From positions 62,001 through 126,000 of the forward strand of contig NZ_PZPO01000004.1 in NCBI RefSeq assembly GCF_013306565.1: DNA of 64,000 bases, written 5' to 3'. This DNA comes from Hyphomicrobium sulfonivorans (lineage in GTDB: Bacteria; Pseudomonadota; Alphaproteobacteria; Rhizobiales; Hyphomicrobiaceae). The notes beneath the pieces are model-generated. The model was not told where the DNA came from and ran no database searches. It worked only from the letters and a program-made list of their open reading frames with translations. Position numbers and translations under genes: made by a program. This document shows positions 28,658 to 38,863 of this stretch, piece after piece. Positions within the stretch are counted from its first letter, which is position 1; each line of letters opens with the position of its first letter.

Positions 28658-31600
28658 ATGAACGCACCGATCATTCCGCCCACAGCGCAACCATCGGCCG
28701 CCACGCCGCCCCGCTTCGTGCACTTGAAGGTGCATTCGGCCTATTCGCTGCTGGAAGGCGCGTTGCCAATCGGCAAGCTGGCCAAGCTCGCCGAGGCGCA
28801 TGGCTATCCGGCGCTGGGCCTGACCGACACCAACAACCTTTATGGCGCGCTGGAATTCTCCGACAAGCTGTCCGGCGCCGGTATTCAGCCGATTGTCGGC
28901 GTGGTGCTGACGGTCGACTTCGAGGATCGCCGCCACGATCCGCTGGAGCGGGTTGCGCCGATGCAGCAACAGCAGGACGCTGGCGATGGCCAGATTGCGC
29001 TGCTGGCCATGAACGAGGCAGGCTATGCCAACCTGATGAAGGTGGTGACGCGCGCGCATTTCGATGCGCCTGCGGTCGAGGATGCTTTCACCACCATTAA
29101 TGTCGTTGGTCAGCATACCGAAGGGCTGATCGCGCTGACCGGCGGACCGGATGGGCCAATCGACCGGGCGCTGCGTGAAGGACAGGCGGAAACGGCGCGC
29201 GCGCGGCTTCTGCGTCTCAAGGAACTGTTCGGCGACCGGCTTTACGTCGAGATCCAGCGCCACGGTTTGAAATCGGAAGCGGATGTCGAGCCGCAACTGC
29301 TCGATCTCGCCTATGCCAACGACATTCCGATCGTCGCGACCAACGAAGCCTACTTCGCCTCGCCCGACGATTACGAGGCGCACGATGCGCTGCTGTGCAT
29401 CGCCGCCGGGCGTTATGTCGTTGAGGATGACCGTCGCCGGGTAACGCCCGAACACGACTTCAAAAGCGCCGATGCCATGGTGGCGCTGTTCGAGGATCTG
29501 CCCGAGGCGCTCGACAATACAATCGAGATTGCCAAGCGCTGTGCGTTCCGTCCGCGCGGCAAGAAGCCGATCCTGCCGCGCTTCGTGGCGGCGGATCAGG
29601 ATCTGACGCCGGAGGAGGTGGCAACCCTTGAGGCTGGTGAACTGCGCAAGCAGGCTATGGCCGGTCTCGATGCACGCTTGAGCGTTACGCCGCTGGCGGA
29701 TGGTTTCACGCGCGAAGATTACGACAAGCGCCTCGACTACGAACTCGGCGTGATCGAGCGCATGAAGTTTCCCGGCTACTTCCTGATCGTGGCCGACTTC
29801 ATCAAGTGGTCTAAATCGCAGGGTGTGCCGGTGGGGCCGGGGCGCGGTTCCGGTGCAGGCTCGCTGGTGGCGTGGACACTGACGATTACCGACCTCGATC
29901 CGCTGCGGTTCGGCTTGCTGTTCGAGCGCTTCCTCAATCCTGAGCGCGTCTCGATGCCGGACTTCGACATCGACTTCTGCCAGGATCGCCGCGACGAGGT
30001 GATCCGTTATGTGCAGAACAAGTACGGCCACGACCGCGTGGCGCAGATCATCACCCACGGCAAGCTGCAGGCGCGCGCGGTGCTACGCGACGTGGGGCGC
30101 GTGCTGCAGATGCCGTACGGCCAGGTTGATCGCCTCTGCAAGCTGGTGCCGAACAATCCTGCCAATCCGGTGACGCTCGTCGACGCGATAGAGGATGAGC
30201 CGAAGCTGCAGGAGGAGATCGACAACGATCCGCTGGTTGCGCGGCTCGTAGAAATCGCCACCAAGCTTGAAGGGCTTTATCGCCACGCATCGACGCACGC
30301 CGCTGGCATGGTGATCGGCGACCGGCCGCTGGTGGAACTGGTGCCGGTTACGCGCGATGCGAAAACGGGCTCGCCGGTTACGCAGTTCAACTGGAAGCTG
30401 GTTGAAGCAGCGGGCCTGGTGAAGTTCGACTTCCTCGGCCTGAAGACGCTGACGGTTCTGCAGAAGGCCGTGGAGCTGGTGAAGCGCGGCCGTGGTATCG
30501 ACATCGATCTGACCAAGCTGGGGCTTGAGGATAAAAAATCCTACGAGTTGCTGGCGCGGGCTGACACGGTCGGCGTGTTCCAGCTCGAAAGTACCGGCAT
30601 GCGCGAAAGCTTGAAGCGTCTTATGCCCGACCGCTTCGAGGACATCATCGCCATGGTGGCGCTGTATCGCCCCGGCCCGATGGACAACATCCCGACCTAC
30701 ATCGCGCGCAAGCACGGCAAGGAGGACGTGGACTACCTGCATCCGATGCTGGAAGGCATCCTGAAGGAAACCTACGGCGTCATCATCTATCAGGAGCAGG
30801 TTATTCAGATCGCGCAGGTGATGGGCGGCTATTCGCTCGGCACCGCTGACCTTCTGCGTCGCGCGATGGGCAAGAAAGACAAGGCCGAGATGGCGCGCCA
30901 TCAGGCGCAGTTCGTTGAAGGCGCGGTGGAGCGCGGCGTTGCCAAGCAGAAGGCGGCGGAAATATTCGAGCTGGTCGACAAGTTCGCCGGCTATGGCTTC
31001 AATAAATCGCACGCCGCCGCCTACGCGCTGGTCAGCTATCACACCGCCTACATGAAGGCGAATTTCCGCGAGGAGTTTCTGGCGGCGTCGATGACGCTCG
31101 ATATGTCGAACACGGACAAGCTGGCGATGTTCGCCGCCGAAGCGCGCCGCAGCAGCATCACGGTGAAGCCGCCGTGCGTGAATGCATCCGAAGTCGATTT
31201 CATGTCGGAGGCGGGCAAGGGCGACAAACCCGGCGCCATCCGATATTCGCTTGCAGCGTTGAAAAACATCGGCGCGGCGGCGGTTGCGACGGTGGTGGAG
31301 GAGCGCAGGGAGAACGGCAGCTTCAAGACGCTGGCCGATTTTGCGTCGCGTCTCAGCCCGAAGGCGTTGAACAAGCGTTCCATCGAAACGCTGGCGGCGG
31401 CCGGGGCCTTTGACGGTCTGGAGCCCAACCGCGCGCTCGTTGCGGCGAACGTCGATCAGATCCTGGAACTGGCGCAGCGCATGGAGCAGGAGAAAGCCGA
31501 AGGGCAGGCTGATTTCTTCTCCATGGGTGCGGCTTCGTCCGGCAGCAGTGCCGGGCCGACGCTGCAGCTGCGCACCGCGATGGGCTGGACGCCGATGGAG

Positions 31601-32233
31601 CGCCTGTCGCACGAGTTCGACGCCATCGGCTTTTATCTCTCGGGCCATCCGCTCGACCAGTACGAAAAGGCGCTGCAGAAGATGGGCGTGCGCCGCTACG
31701 TCGATTTCGAGGCGGCGACCGAGAAAGGCGCAACGGGCGGTCAGCTTGCTGGCATCGTCATTTCAGCGCGTGAGCGCCGCTCCGCCAAGGGTAACAAGTT
31801 TGCGTTCGGAATGTTCTCCGACATGACAGGCCAGTTCGAGGCGGTGATTTTCTCCGATACGCTGGCGGCCAGCCGCGACCTGCTGGTTGGCGGCACGCCG
31901 GTGCTGCTGAACGTTTCAGCCGAGCGCGACGGCGACACGGTGAAGATGCGGGTGGAAAGCCTGCGCGCGTTGAACGACGCCGTCGCTGCATTGCAAAGCG
32001 GGTTGCGGGTCATTCTCGATGGCGACGCGGTGACGAACGCCAAGACCAATACGCTGGAACAGTTGAAGCAACGCATGAAACCCGGCGGCAAGGGTGAGGT
32101 GCGCTTTGTGCTGCGTATGTATGAGCACAGTCGCGAGATCGAGTTCGTGGCGCCGGGTCGTTATGATGTCTCGCCGTATCAGGCCGGATTGCTGGCGGCG
32201 GTGCCCGGCGTTGTCGAAGTGTTAGAGATCTGA
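28658..32233 (+). CDS. dnaE: DNA polymerase III alpha subunit
   Basis: 1191 residues from the ATG at 28658 (an earlier GTG at 28562 is in frame but precedes only low-similarity sequence). It is the catalytic subunit of the replicative polymerase. Order: PHP domain at the N-terminus (LKVHSAYSLLEGAL, ALGLTDTNNLYGALEF), polymerase palm with the catalytic aspartates in MPDFDIDFCQDRRDEV, GLYRHASTHAAGMVI, VALYRPGPMDNIP, helix-hairpin-helix, and an OB-fold near the C-terminus (GGQLAGIVISARERR). Follows lolD as in relatives. Confidence 0.97.
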   Translation: MNAPIIPPTAQPSAATPPRFVHLKVHSAYSLLEGALPIGKLAKLAEAHGYPALGLTDTNNLYGALEFSDKLSGAGIQPIVGVVLTVDFEDRRHDPLERVAPMQQQQDAGDGQIALLAMNEAGYANLMKVVTRAHFDAPAVEDAFTTINVVGQHTEGLIALTGGPDGPIDRALREGQAETARARLLRLKELFGDRLYVEIQRHGLKSEADVEPQLLDLAYANDIPIVATNEAYFASPDDYEAHDALLCIAAGRYVVEDDRRRVTPEHDFKSADAMVALFEDLPEALDNTIEIAKRCAFRPRGKKPILPRFVAADQDLTPEEVATLEAGELRKQAMAGLDARLSVTPLADGFTREDYDKRLDYELGVIERMKFPGYFLIVADFIKWSKSQGVPVGPGRGSGAGSLVAWTLTITDLDPLRFGLLFERFLNPERVSMPDFDIDFCQDRRDEVIRYVQNKYGHDRVAQIITHGKLQARAVLRDVGRVLQMPYGQVDRLCKLVPNNPANPVTLVDAIEDEPKLQEEIDNDPLVARLVEIATKLEGLYRHASTHAAGMVIGDRPLVELVPVTRDAKTGSPVTQFNWKLVEAAGLVKFDFLGLKTLTVLQKAVELVKRGRGIDIDLTKLGLEDKKSYELLARADTVGVFQLESTGMRESLKRLMPDRFEDIIAMVALYRPGPMDNIPTYIARKHGKEDVDYLHPMLEGILKETYGVIIYQEQVIQIAQVMGGYSLGTADLLRRAMGKKDKAEMARHQAQFVEGAVERGVAKQKAAEIFELVDKFAGYGFNKSHAAAYALVSYHTAYMKANFREEFLAASMTLDMSNTDKLAMFAAEARRSSITVKPPCVNASEVDFMSEAGKGDKPGAIRYSLAALKNIGAAAVATVVEERRENGSFKTLADFASRLSPKALNKRSIETLAAAGAFDGLEPNRALVAANVDQILELAQRMEQEKAEGQADFFSMGAASSGSSAGPTLQLRTAMGWTPMERLSHEFDAIGFYLSGHPLDQYEKALQKMGVRRYVDFEAATEKGATGGQLAGIVISARERRSAKGNKFAFGMFSDMTGQFEAVIFSDTLAASRDLLVGGTPVLLNVSAERDGDTVKMRVESLRALNDAVAALQSGLRVILDGDAVTNAKTNTLEQLKQRMKPGGKGEVRFVLRMYEHSREIEFVAPGRYDVSPYQAGLLAAVPGVVEVLEI

Positions 32234-32289
32234 CGATTAAGCTTAAGCTCTGTATGCGTCGATAAAATTTGCGCAAAAGGGCTTTTGTC

Positions 32290-33108
32290 GTGTTCCGATC
32301 ATCCCTCGGCGCCGCAACATTGCTGGCGCTCTTCGCCGCCGATGCAACCGCATCAACCTATTGCCCCCGCCCGCTGCACCGGGCGACGCGTCTCATCGTC
32401 ATCACTGTGCCGGATATGAATTCGGTGAAAGCGACGATGCATACGTTCGAGCGCGAGACGCCGGCGGATGCAACGTGGCGCAGAGCCGGGCCGCCGGAAC
32501 CGGCCGTTGTTGGCAGCGCCGGAATAGGCTGGGCCAAGACATTCAGTCATCTGGGCAAGAAGGGCGAGCCGATCAAAACCGAAGGCGACAAGCGCACCCC
32601 TGCGGGTGTGTTCCGTCTGTCCGGTCCGTTTGGCATGGAGCAGCGGCCGCTGCGCAATTTCGTCAAGCTGGCGCCGGGCCGAAGCCTTTGTGTGCGCGAT
32701 CCCAGATCTGCCTACTACGGACAGGTGATGGACCGTTCGCGTCTGCGCACGCTGCGCGGCGCTGAGGACATGACCCAGAACGCCACGCTGCGGCGGGGCA
32801 TCTTCGTCGATTATCCCTCGCTGCCGGCTGCCAGGGCTGGAAGCTGCATTTTCCTGCACGTGTGGGAAAGCGACGCTACCGGTACCGAAGGCCGCGTCGC
32901 CGTGGCCGAAGATCGGGTGAACGTGCTGCAGGACTGGATCGGGCAGGGCTTTTCAACGATTGCCATCATCACCGAGGACACCGCCAAGCGCTTCAAGCAC
33001 TGCCTGCCGATCAACGCCAAGAGCAACACCTACGACCAGCCGGCAAGTGCGCCGATGCGCAACCCGAACCGCGTTACCCCGCAGCAGCAGGCAACGCTGA
33101 AGCAGTGA
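32290..33108 (+). CDS. L,D-transpeptidase-like (YkuD/COG3786) protein, catalytic Cys apparently lost
   Basis: 272 residues from the GTG at 32290, nine bases after AAAAGG; a TTG at 32269 is possible. The N-terminus is a signal peptide (SLGAATLLALFAADATAS). The family pattern is clear: KREGD-type KTEGDKRTPAGVFRLSGPFG, YYGQVMDRS, LRRGIFVDYPS and GSCIFLHVW. In active members an A-G-C-(T/V)-A-M segment carrying the catalytic cysteine follows; here it reads EGRVAV, with Arg (codon CGC) where Cys (TGC) is expected. It may be a pseudo-enzyme or a point mutant. Convergent with the DUF155 gene. Confidence 0.8.
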   Translation: MFRSSLGAATLLALFAADATASTYCPRPLHRATRLIVITVPDMNSVKATMHTFERETPADATWRRAGPPEPAVVGSAGIGWAKTFSHLGKKGEPIKTEGDKRTPAGVFRLSGPFGMEQRPLRNFVKLAPGRSLCVRDPRSAYYGQVMDRSRLRTLRGAEDMTQNATLRRGIFVDYPSLPAARAGSCIFLHVWESDATGTEGRVAVAEDRVNVLQDWIGQGFSTIAIITEDTAKRFKHCLPINAKSNTYDQPASAPMRNPNRVTPQQQATLKQ

Positions 33109-33222
33109 TTTCGCCGAACGCTGGTGCTGATTAGCCTGACGGGTTGAGCCAGGTGAGATTGGCCGCCTGCAGGATTGCGCCAGCCATGGCGGCGGGCGCG
33201 GCGCACTGCGGTCAGTCCGGCT

Positions 33223-34005
33223 TCACTTCAGGATGCGGTCGTAAAGGCTCAGCACCACCTCGAACGCAATCAGGGCGATGATGTACCATTCCAGCCGGTG
33301 CGAGGTGCGGGTGGCGAACAGGTCCGTCAGCGTGTCGGCGGTGCCGCGGATCACATCGAGTTTGCGGGAGATGGCACGGCCACGCTGGGGGAGATCGTAC
33401 TCATCCACGAGGCGTGCCCACAGGCGTTCCAGCTCGGGGTGGTCCCACAACACATCCGGCTTGTCGTCAAGATCGACGCGGGCCGCCAGCCGCTGCTGAA
33501 TCAACAGCGCTTCGCCGATTTGCTCCAGCAACTCGTTGTGCGGGCTCTGGGGCAGTCGCCGCTGCTGCAGCGTCTGGGCGACGGTATCGATGCGGTCGAA
33601 GGCGGCGGCGATGCGGCGCTCGTCGTAGGCAAAGGCGACGCTCATCGCGAGCGCTTCGGCGACCAGCAGTAGGCGGTTGTTGTCGTCGGCCTTGATCTGG
33701 ATCTCGCCCGATGGGGTGAGCAGTCCGTCATCGGCCTGCTTGACGACGAGGCGAACGCTTTCGGTCTCCCGGTCATCGATCGGGTTGATGATCCGGCCAT
33801 CGAGGTTCTTGATCAGCTGTTCCTCATCGACCGGGTTCATGGCGATGAAGACGGCGGCGCCGGATTTGAACAGCACGGCGATGCCCTCGCCGCTGGTGGG
33901 GAACGCGAGGGGAGAGCTAGAGAACGCGTCCTCCCGTTCCAGTCCTTTAAGATCGATGCCTTCGCCCAGTTGCAGGGCGTGCACTTGAATTTCCTTGCCA
34001 CTCAT
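33223..34005 (-). CDS. RMD1/YagE family (DUF155) protein
   Basis: 260 residues from the ATG at 34005 (GAGGAG upstream). DUF155 proteins have an alpha/beta N-terminal part (GIAVLFKSGAAVFIAMNPVDEE) and a helical C-terminal half ending in a membrane anchor (LEWYIIALIAFEVVLSLYDRI), as seen here. Yeast relatives (Rmd1, Rmd8, Mrx10) act at membranes in meiosis and mitochondrial translation; the bacterial role is unknown. It is the only minus-strand gene before 53488 and is divergent from rpsB, sharing a 267-base intergenic region. Confidence 0.88.
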   Translation of the reverse strand: MSGKEIQVHALQLGEGIDLKGLEREDAFSSSPLAFPTSGEGIAVLFKSGAAVFIAMNPVDEEQLIKNLDGRIINPIDDRETESVRLVVKQADDGLLTPSGEIQIKADDNNRLLLVAEALAMSVAFAYDERRIAAAFDRIDTVAQTLQQRRLPQSPHNELLEQIGEALLIQQRLAARVDLDDKPDVLWDHPELERLWARLVDEYDLPQRGRAISRKLDVIRGTADTLTDLFATRTSHRLEWYIIALIAFEVVLSLYDRILK

Positions 34006-34101
34006 TAACCATTTGCTCCTCAAAGCCCGGTCGGCAGCAATCGGGGCTCAAGGTAGGCTCAGATTGCTGGCACGGCGGGCGGAAAGATTGGCCTCGGCCG
34101 C

Positions 34102-34130
34102 TTGTCAATGGCGGGTCGAGACTCTATAAG
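34102..34130 (+). promoter_or_regulatory. Sigma-70-like promoter of rpsB
   Basis: TTGTCA (34102-34107) and TATAAG (34125-34130) are separated by exactly 17 bases, the best -35/-10 match in the window. It would give a leader of about 135 bases before the rpsB start, long enough for the ribosomal-protein autoregulation known for S2 operons. A GCGAA-CTTT-TTCGC-like small hairpin lies just downstream. Confidence 0.65.
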
Positions 34131-34272
34131 CGCGCCATCTCACACGCGAACTTTCGCGTCAGGCGGATTAAAAGCCCCGTCCGGCGCTCCGGTGGATCGC
34201 TCTCTAACCCTTAGGGTCGGTGAAGCGTTCTTGCTCTGGGTTCGCGGAGGATTAACCGGAAAAGGAAGAGAC

Positions 34273-35259
34273 ATGACGCTCCCTGCGTTCAATATGCGTC
34301 AGCTGCTGGAAGCTGGCGTTCACTTCGGTCACCAGTCGCACCGCTGGAACCCCAAGATGGCGCCGTTCATCTTTGGCGCCCGTAACAACATTCACATCAT
34401 CGATCTGACGCAGACGACGCCGATGCTGCATCAGGCGCTGGTCAAGATCTCTGACACCGTCGCCAGCGGCGGCCGCGTGCTGTTCGTTGCCACCAAGCGT
34501 CAGGCTTCGGATTCTATTGCTGAATCGGCCAAGCGCAGCGCTCAGTACTTCATCAACCATCGCTGGTTCGGCGGCACGCTGACAAACTGGAAGACGATCT
34601 CGCAGTCTATCCGTCGCCTGCGTCAGCTTGATGACACCCTCGCCGATCCGCAGGGCCGCACCAAAAAGGAAATCCTGAACCTGACCCGCGAGCGCGACAA
34701 GCTCAATCAGGCGCTGGGCGGCATCAAGGACATGGGCGGCACGCCTGACCTCCTGTTCGTCATCGACACGAACAAGGAAAAGATCGCCATCGAGGAAGCC
34801 AAGAAGCTTGGTATCCCGATCGTCGCCATCGTCGACACCAACTGCGATCCGGACGGCATCGACTTCCCGATCCCGGGCAACGACGACGCTGGCCGCGCCA
34901 TCACGCTTTATTGCGATCTCATCGCCCGTGCAGCACTGGATGGACTTGAGCGCAGCCAGTCGTCTTCGGGCATTGACATCGGCGCTTCCGAAGCTCCTCC
35001 GGCTGAAGATCTGCCGGGCGAATTCCGCGGCATCGAAGCAGCCCGCGGCGAGCCTGACGATCTCAAGCGGATCACCGGCATCAACGGCAAGCTCGAACAG
35101 CGCCTCAACGACGCTGGTGTCTTCCACTTCTGGCAGATCGCCGATCTCGACGCCGATCAGGTCGCTGCACTCGATCGCAAGCTTAAGCTTAAGGGCCAGG
35201 TTGCGGCCGACAAGTGGGCCGAGCAGGCCAAGAAGCTGGTCGAAACGGCCGCCGTCTAA
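34273..35259 (+). CDS. rpsB: 30S ribosomal protein S2, long form
   Basis: 328 residues from the ATG at 34273 after GGAAGAG. The S2 core spans residues 1 to about 235 ([47 protein letters not shown]). It is followed by a C-terminal extension of about 90 residues with a linker ([14 protein letters not shown]) and a helix-hairpin-helix-like domain ([19 protein letters not shown], then FWQIADL). Long S2 proteins are known from part of the Hyphomicrobiales. First gene of the rpsB-tsf unit. Confidence 0.96.
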   Translation: MTLPAFNMRQLLEAGVHFGHQSHRWNPKMAPFIFGARNNIHIIDLTQTTPMLHQALVKISDTVASGGRVLFVATKRQASDSIAESAKRSAQYFINHRWFGGTLTNWKTISQSIRRLRQLDDTLADPQGRTKKEILNLTRERDKLNQALGGIKDMGGTPDLLFVIDTNKEKIAIEEAKKLGIPIVAIVDTNCDPDGIDFPIPGNDDAGRAITLYCDLIARAALDGLERSQSSSGIDIGASEAPPAEDLPGEFRGIEAARGEPDDLKRITGINGKLEQRLNDAGVFHFWQIADLDADQVAALDRKLKLKGQVAADKWAEQAKKLVETAAV

Positions 35260-35345
35260 TGGGATGGCCGCATACGGCGGCCATTTCGCATTATCTGCCA
35301 ACCTGCGGGCGCCAAGGGGCGCCCGCCTAGCTAGTGGGCTTATCC

Positions 35346-36266
35346 ATGACCATTTCCGCAAGTCTCGTGAAAGAACTGCGCGAAAAGACCGGCGCCGGCA
35401 TGATGGATTGCAAGGCGGCTCTCACCGAGGTGAAGGGCGACATCGAAGCGGCAATCGACTGGTTGCGGAAAAAGGGCCTCTCGAAGGCTGCCAAGAAGGC
35501 CGATCGCGTCGCCGCTGAGGGGCTCATTGGCGTTGCCGTTGACGGTGCGACGGGCTCGATCGTTGAGGTGAACTCCGAGACCGACTTCGTGGCCCGCAAC
35601 GATCAGTTCCAGGATCTGGTCACGAACATTGCTGCGCTGGCCGGACCTGCAAATGGTGACGCGGAAGCGATCCTGGTTGCAGCCTATCCGGGCAAGTCGC
35701 ACACGGTGGGCGACCAGATCAAGGAACTCATCGCCACCATCGGCGAGAACATGAACCTGCGCCGTGCTGCAACGCTCAGCGTTCCGCAGGGCGTGGTTGG
35801 TGCCTATGTCCACGGTCAGGTTTCGCCTGGCCTCGGCAAGATCGGCGTTCTGGTAGCGCTGGAGTCTTCCGGCTCAAACACCGACGAGCTTGCGACGCTG
35901 GCCCGCCAGATTGCAATGCACGTTGCAGCCACCAACCCGATTGCCCTCGACATCGACGGCGTACCGGCTGAAGTGCTGGAGCGCGAAAAGGCGATCCTGG
36001 CCGACAAGAACCAGGGCAAGCCCCCGCAGGTGCTTGAGAAGATCGTTGCTTCGGGCGTGAAGTCCTACGCCAAGGACAACACGCTGCTGGAGCAGTCCTA
36101 CATCCACGATCCGTCCAAGTCGGTTGGCCAGACCCTCAAGGAATCTGAGGGCAAGGTCGGTGGACCTGTGAAGATTGCAAGCTTCGTCCGCTATGGACTG
36201 GGCGAAGGCATCGAGAAGAAAGAAGACGACTTCGCTGCGGAAGTTGCGGCGGCTGCCGGTAACTGA
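35346..36266 (+). CDS. tsf: Elongation factor Ts
   Basis: 306 residues from the ATG at 35346. EF-Ts exchanges GDP on EF-Tu. The N-terminal UBA-like module ([21 protein letters not shown]), the TDFVARN motif that contacts EF-Tu, and the C-terminal module ([17 protein letters not shown]) are all present. It follows rpsB after 86 bases, the usual pairing in bacteria. Confidence 0.97.
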   Translation: MTISASLVKELREKTGAGMMDCKAALTEVKGDIEAAIDWLRKKGLSKAAKKADRVAAEGLIGVAVDGATGSIVEVNSETDFVARNDQFQDLVTNIAALAGPANGDAEAILVAAYPGKSHTVGDQIKELIATIGENMNLRRAATLSVPQGVVGAYVHGQVSPGLGKIGVLVALESSGSNTDELATLARQIAMHVAATNPIALDIDGVPAEVLEREKAILADKNQGKPPQVLEKIVASGVKSYAKDNTLLEQSYIHDPSKSVGQTLKESEGKVGGPVKIASFVRYGLGEGIEKKEDDFAAEVAAAAGN

Positions 36267-36604
36267 TCCGGCCGTGTTGCCGGGCGCGCCGCCAGATGCG
36301 CGCCCGCGCCATGCTTGCAATACGCGGCGGCAAAGGTCTGCCGCGAAGCAGGGCACATCAATCGGCTGGAGCCGTCCTAAAATTATTTTAGTCCGGGGCG
36401 GCTCTAGGCGAATCTCAGCCATACGGGCTAGCTACGCTCTGGCCGCATCCGTAGATCGGCGCTCCATCGCCATAAAGGTGCATGCGGCACAATACAGGCT
36501 GGCGTCGACCTCCGCGAGATTGCACTCGTGTGCGGAGCGGCCCTGGAGCGCGTGACCGGCAGGCGAATTGCGCCCCGCCGCCGCCGATGCGAGGAGGCAG
36601 TCAT
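36267..36604. other. 338-base gap between tsf and pyrH
   Basis: No gene can be supported. Two hairpins are visible: arms CGGGCGCG (36281-36288) and CGCGCCCG (36299-36306), just after the tsf stop; and 36369-36404, where GAGCCG...CGGCTC encloses the palindrome CTAAAATTATTTTAG. Neither has a proper T-run. One GCTTGCAAT motif occurs near 36314. The pyrH promoter probably lies in the second half. Confidence 0.55.
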
Positions 36605-37348
36605 ATGGCAACGGAAGAACCCGCTGGAGCTGGAGCGACCGGTCTCGGTTACAAGAGGCTGCTGCTGAAGCTTTCCGGCGAAGCGCTGATGGGTAAGTCC
36701 GGCTTCGGCATCGATATGGATGTTGTCGACCGGCTCGCACGCGATATCGCCGAGGCCGTGAATGCCGGTGCCGAGATTGCAGTGGTTGTGGGCGGCGGCA
36801 ACATCTTCCGCGGGTTGGCAGGCGCCGCCAAGGGTATGGAACGCGCGACCGCCGATTACATGGGCATGCTGGCGACGGTGATGAACGCGCTGGCGCTGCA
36901 GAACGCGCTCGAAAACGCCAAGGTGCCGGCGCGCGTGGTTTCCGCCATCCCGATGCCGACCGTGTGCGAGAGCTACATCCGTCCCAAGGCGCTGCAGCAT
37001 ATTGAGCAGGGCCGCGTGGTGATTTTCGCCGCCGGCACGGGTAACCCGTTTTTCACCACCGACACCGCCGCCACCCTGCGCGCTGTCGAGATGGACTGTC
37101 AGGCGGTGGCCAAGGCCACCCAGGTCGATGGCGTCTATGACAGCGATCCGCGCCGTAATCCCGACGCCAAGCGCTATGACCGGCTCGGATATGCCGAGGT
37201 TTTAGCGCGTGATCTCAAAGTGATGGACGGCACGGCGATCGCGCTTGCCCGTGACAATGGACTTCCGGTAATTGTCTTTTCCATTGAAGAACCGGGAAAT
37301 CTTTTGAAAGTTCTGCGCGGCACTGGACGCGCGACGGTCATAGAGTGA
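36605..37348 (+). CDS. pyrH: Uridylate kinase
   Basis: 247 residues from the ATG at 36605, preceded by GAGGAGG. It phosphorylates UMP to UDP, a hexameric amino-acid-kinase-fold enzyme of pyrimidine synthesis. Signatures: [54 protein letters not shown]. Length is normal. Relatives have the same order tsf-pyrH-frr. Confidence 0.97.
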   Translation: MATEEPAGAGATGLGYKRLLLKLSGEALMGKSGFGIDMDVVDRLARDIAEAVNAGAEIAVVVGGGNIFRGLAGAAKGMERATADYMGMLATVMNALALQNALENAKVPARVVSAIPMPTVCESYIRPKALQHIEQGRVVIFAAGTGNPFFTTDTAATLRAVEMDCQAVAKATQVDGVYDSDPRRNPDAKRYDRLGYAEVLARDLKVMDGTAIALARDNGLPVIVFSIEEPGNLLKVLRGTGRATVIE

Positions 37349-37454
37349 CCGACAAGCCGCCGACGACCGATCAAGCGCGTCCGGCATTTTGGAAATAACC
37401 TGAAACGCTGGCTGAGGTTAGGTTCATCCGATCCGCGGTCGCAGGGAGACAGCA

Positions 37455-38015
37455 ATGAGTGGGAATTTCGACCTTAACGACCTTGAGAAGCGTATGCGCG
37501 GCGCGCTGGATGTGCTGAAGCGCGATTTCTCGGGTCTGCGTACGGGCCGCGCCAGCACGCATCTTCTCGATCCCATTCAGGTCACGGTGTACGGCGCCAA
37601 GATGCCGTTGAGCCAGGTGGCAACGGTGTCGGTTCCTGAATCGCGCACGATTTCGGTTCAGGTCTGGGATCGCACGAACGTCTCGGCGGTCGAGAAGGGC
37701 ATCCGCGAAGCGAACCTTGGCCTCAACCCGATCATCGACGGAACACTGCTGCGTCTTCCCATTCCGCCGCTGACGGCCGATCGCCGTAACGAACTTGCCA
37801 AGCTGGCGCACAAGTATGCCGAGAGCTGCCGCGTTGCGGTCCGCAACGTGCGCCGCGAGGGCATGGATCTGCTGAAGAAGCTGGAGAAAGACGGCAAGAT
37901 CAGCGAGGATGACCAGCGTAAATCCTCCACCAAGGTGCAGGAACTAACCGACCGGCTGATCAAAGATATCGACGAGACGTTGGCCACCAAAGAAGTCGAG
38001 ATCCACAAGGTTTGA
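37455..38015 (+). CDS. frr: Ribosome-recycling factor
   Basis: 186 residues, normal length. RRF splits post-termination ribosomes with EF-G. Signatures: [20 protein letters not shown] at the start of domain II, and [25 protein letters not shown] and [19 protein letters not shown] in the three-helix bundle. The ATG at 37455 follows GGGAGACAGCA. Confidence 0.97.
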   Translation: MSGNFDLNDLEKRMRGALDVLKRDFSGLRTGRASTHLLDPIQVTVYGAKMPLSQVATVSVPESRTISVQVWDRTNVSAVEKGIREANLGLNPIIDGTLLRLPIPPLTADRRNELAKLAHKYAESCRVAVRNVRREGMDLLKKLEKDGKISEDDQRKSSTKVQELTDRLIKDIDETLATKEVEIHKV

Positions 38016-38098
38016 TGGCTTGAGGACGGCGGCGATTCCGCTATCCTCCAATTTAGGGCGTGAAGCATTTTGCCCGTTCAAACGGAAGTCTGTCGCCG

Positions 38099-38857
38099 GT
38101 GACGGAAATCCAGTCAAAAGCTGTTCCGCTTGAGCGGAAGCCCGCTCAGCCAAGACACATTGCCATCATTATGGATGGCAATGGTCGCTGGGCGAGTAAG
38201 CACGGGCTTCCGCGCGCCATCGGCCACCAGCGTGGCGTCGAGGCTGTGCGCCGAACCGTTCGCGCGGCCATCGAGCTGTCGGTACCATATCTCACGCTCT
38301 ACAGTTTCTCGTCCGAGAACTGGTCGCGCCCGGCTGCAGAGATCGATGATCTGATGGGGCTGATGAAGCGCTTCATCAAGCGCGACCTGGCCGAGCTGCA
38401 CCATGCCGGCGTGAAGATCCTTGTGATCGGCGAGCGCACGAAAGTCGATCCGGAGCTGATGGCGCTGATCGACGAAGCCGTCGAGCTGACGCGCAATAAC
38501 ACCGCGATTACGCTGGTGGTGGCGTTCAACTATGGCGCGCGGGCCGAAATCGCCAAGGCGGCGCGGGCGCTGGCGGTTGAAGTTGCGGCCGGGCGGCTTT
38601 CGCCGGATGACATCAACGTTGATCGGCTTGGGGCTGCGCTTGATACCGCTGGCATTCCTGATCCGGACCTGCTGATCCGCACCAGCGGTGAGATGCGGAT
38701 CTCGAATTTTCTGCTCTGGCAGTGCGCCTACACCGAATTTGTGTTCCTGGATGCATTCTGGCCTGAATTCGGGCGAGAGCTGCTTGAGGTAGCAATCGCG
38801 CGCTACTGCGAGCGGGACCGACGTTATGGTGGGTTGACCCGCCAGTCGGCGGTGTGA
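38099..38857 (+). CDS. uppS: Undecaprenyl diphosphate synthase
   Basis: 252 residues if started at the GTG at 38099; a GTG at 38060 is in frame but has poor ribosome-binding spacing. It makes the C55 lipid carrier for peptidoglycan and O-antigen. Signatures: HIAIIMDGNGRWA with the catalytic Asp, YSFSSENWSRP, VVAFNYGARAEI, DLLIRTSGEMRISNFLLWQ and YTEFVFLDAFWPEF. Followed by cdsA after 6 bases. Confidence 0.95.
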   Translation: MTEIQSKAVPLERKPAQPRHIAIIMDGNGRWASKHGLPRAIGHQRGVEAVRRTVRAAIELSVPYLTLYSFSSENWSRPAAEIDDLMGLMKRFIKRDLAELHHAGVKILVIGERTKVDPELMALIDEAVELTRNNTAITLVVAFNYGARAEIAKAARALAVEVAAGRLSPDDINVDRLGAALDTAGIPDPDLLIRTSGEMRISNFLLWQCAYTEFVFLDAFWPEFGRELLEVAIARYCERDRRYGGLTRQSAV

Positions 38858-38863
38858 GCCAGC

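Noticed and set aside
28088-30058. A 656-codon minus-strand frame opposite lolD and dnaE
   Set aside because: Antisense shadow of well-supported genes, no recognisable domain.
36281-36306. GC-rich hairpin after tsf as an intrinsic terminator
   Set aside because: No T-run follows. It is mentioned only as a hairpin in the gap entry.
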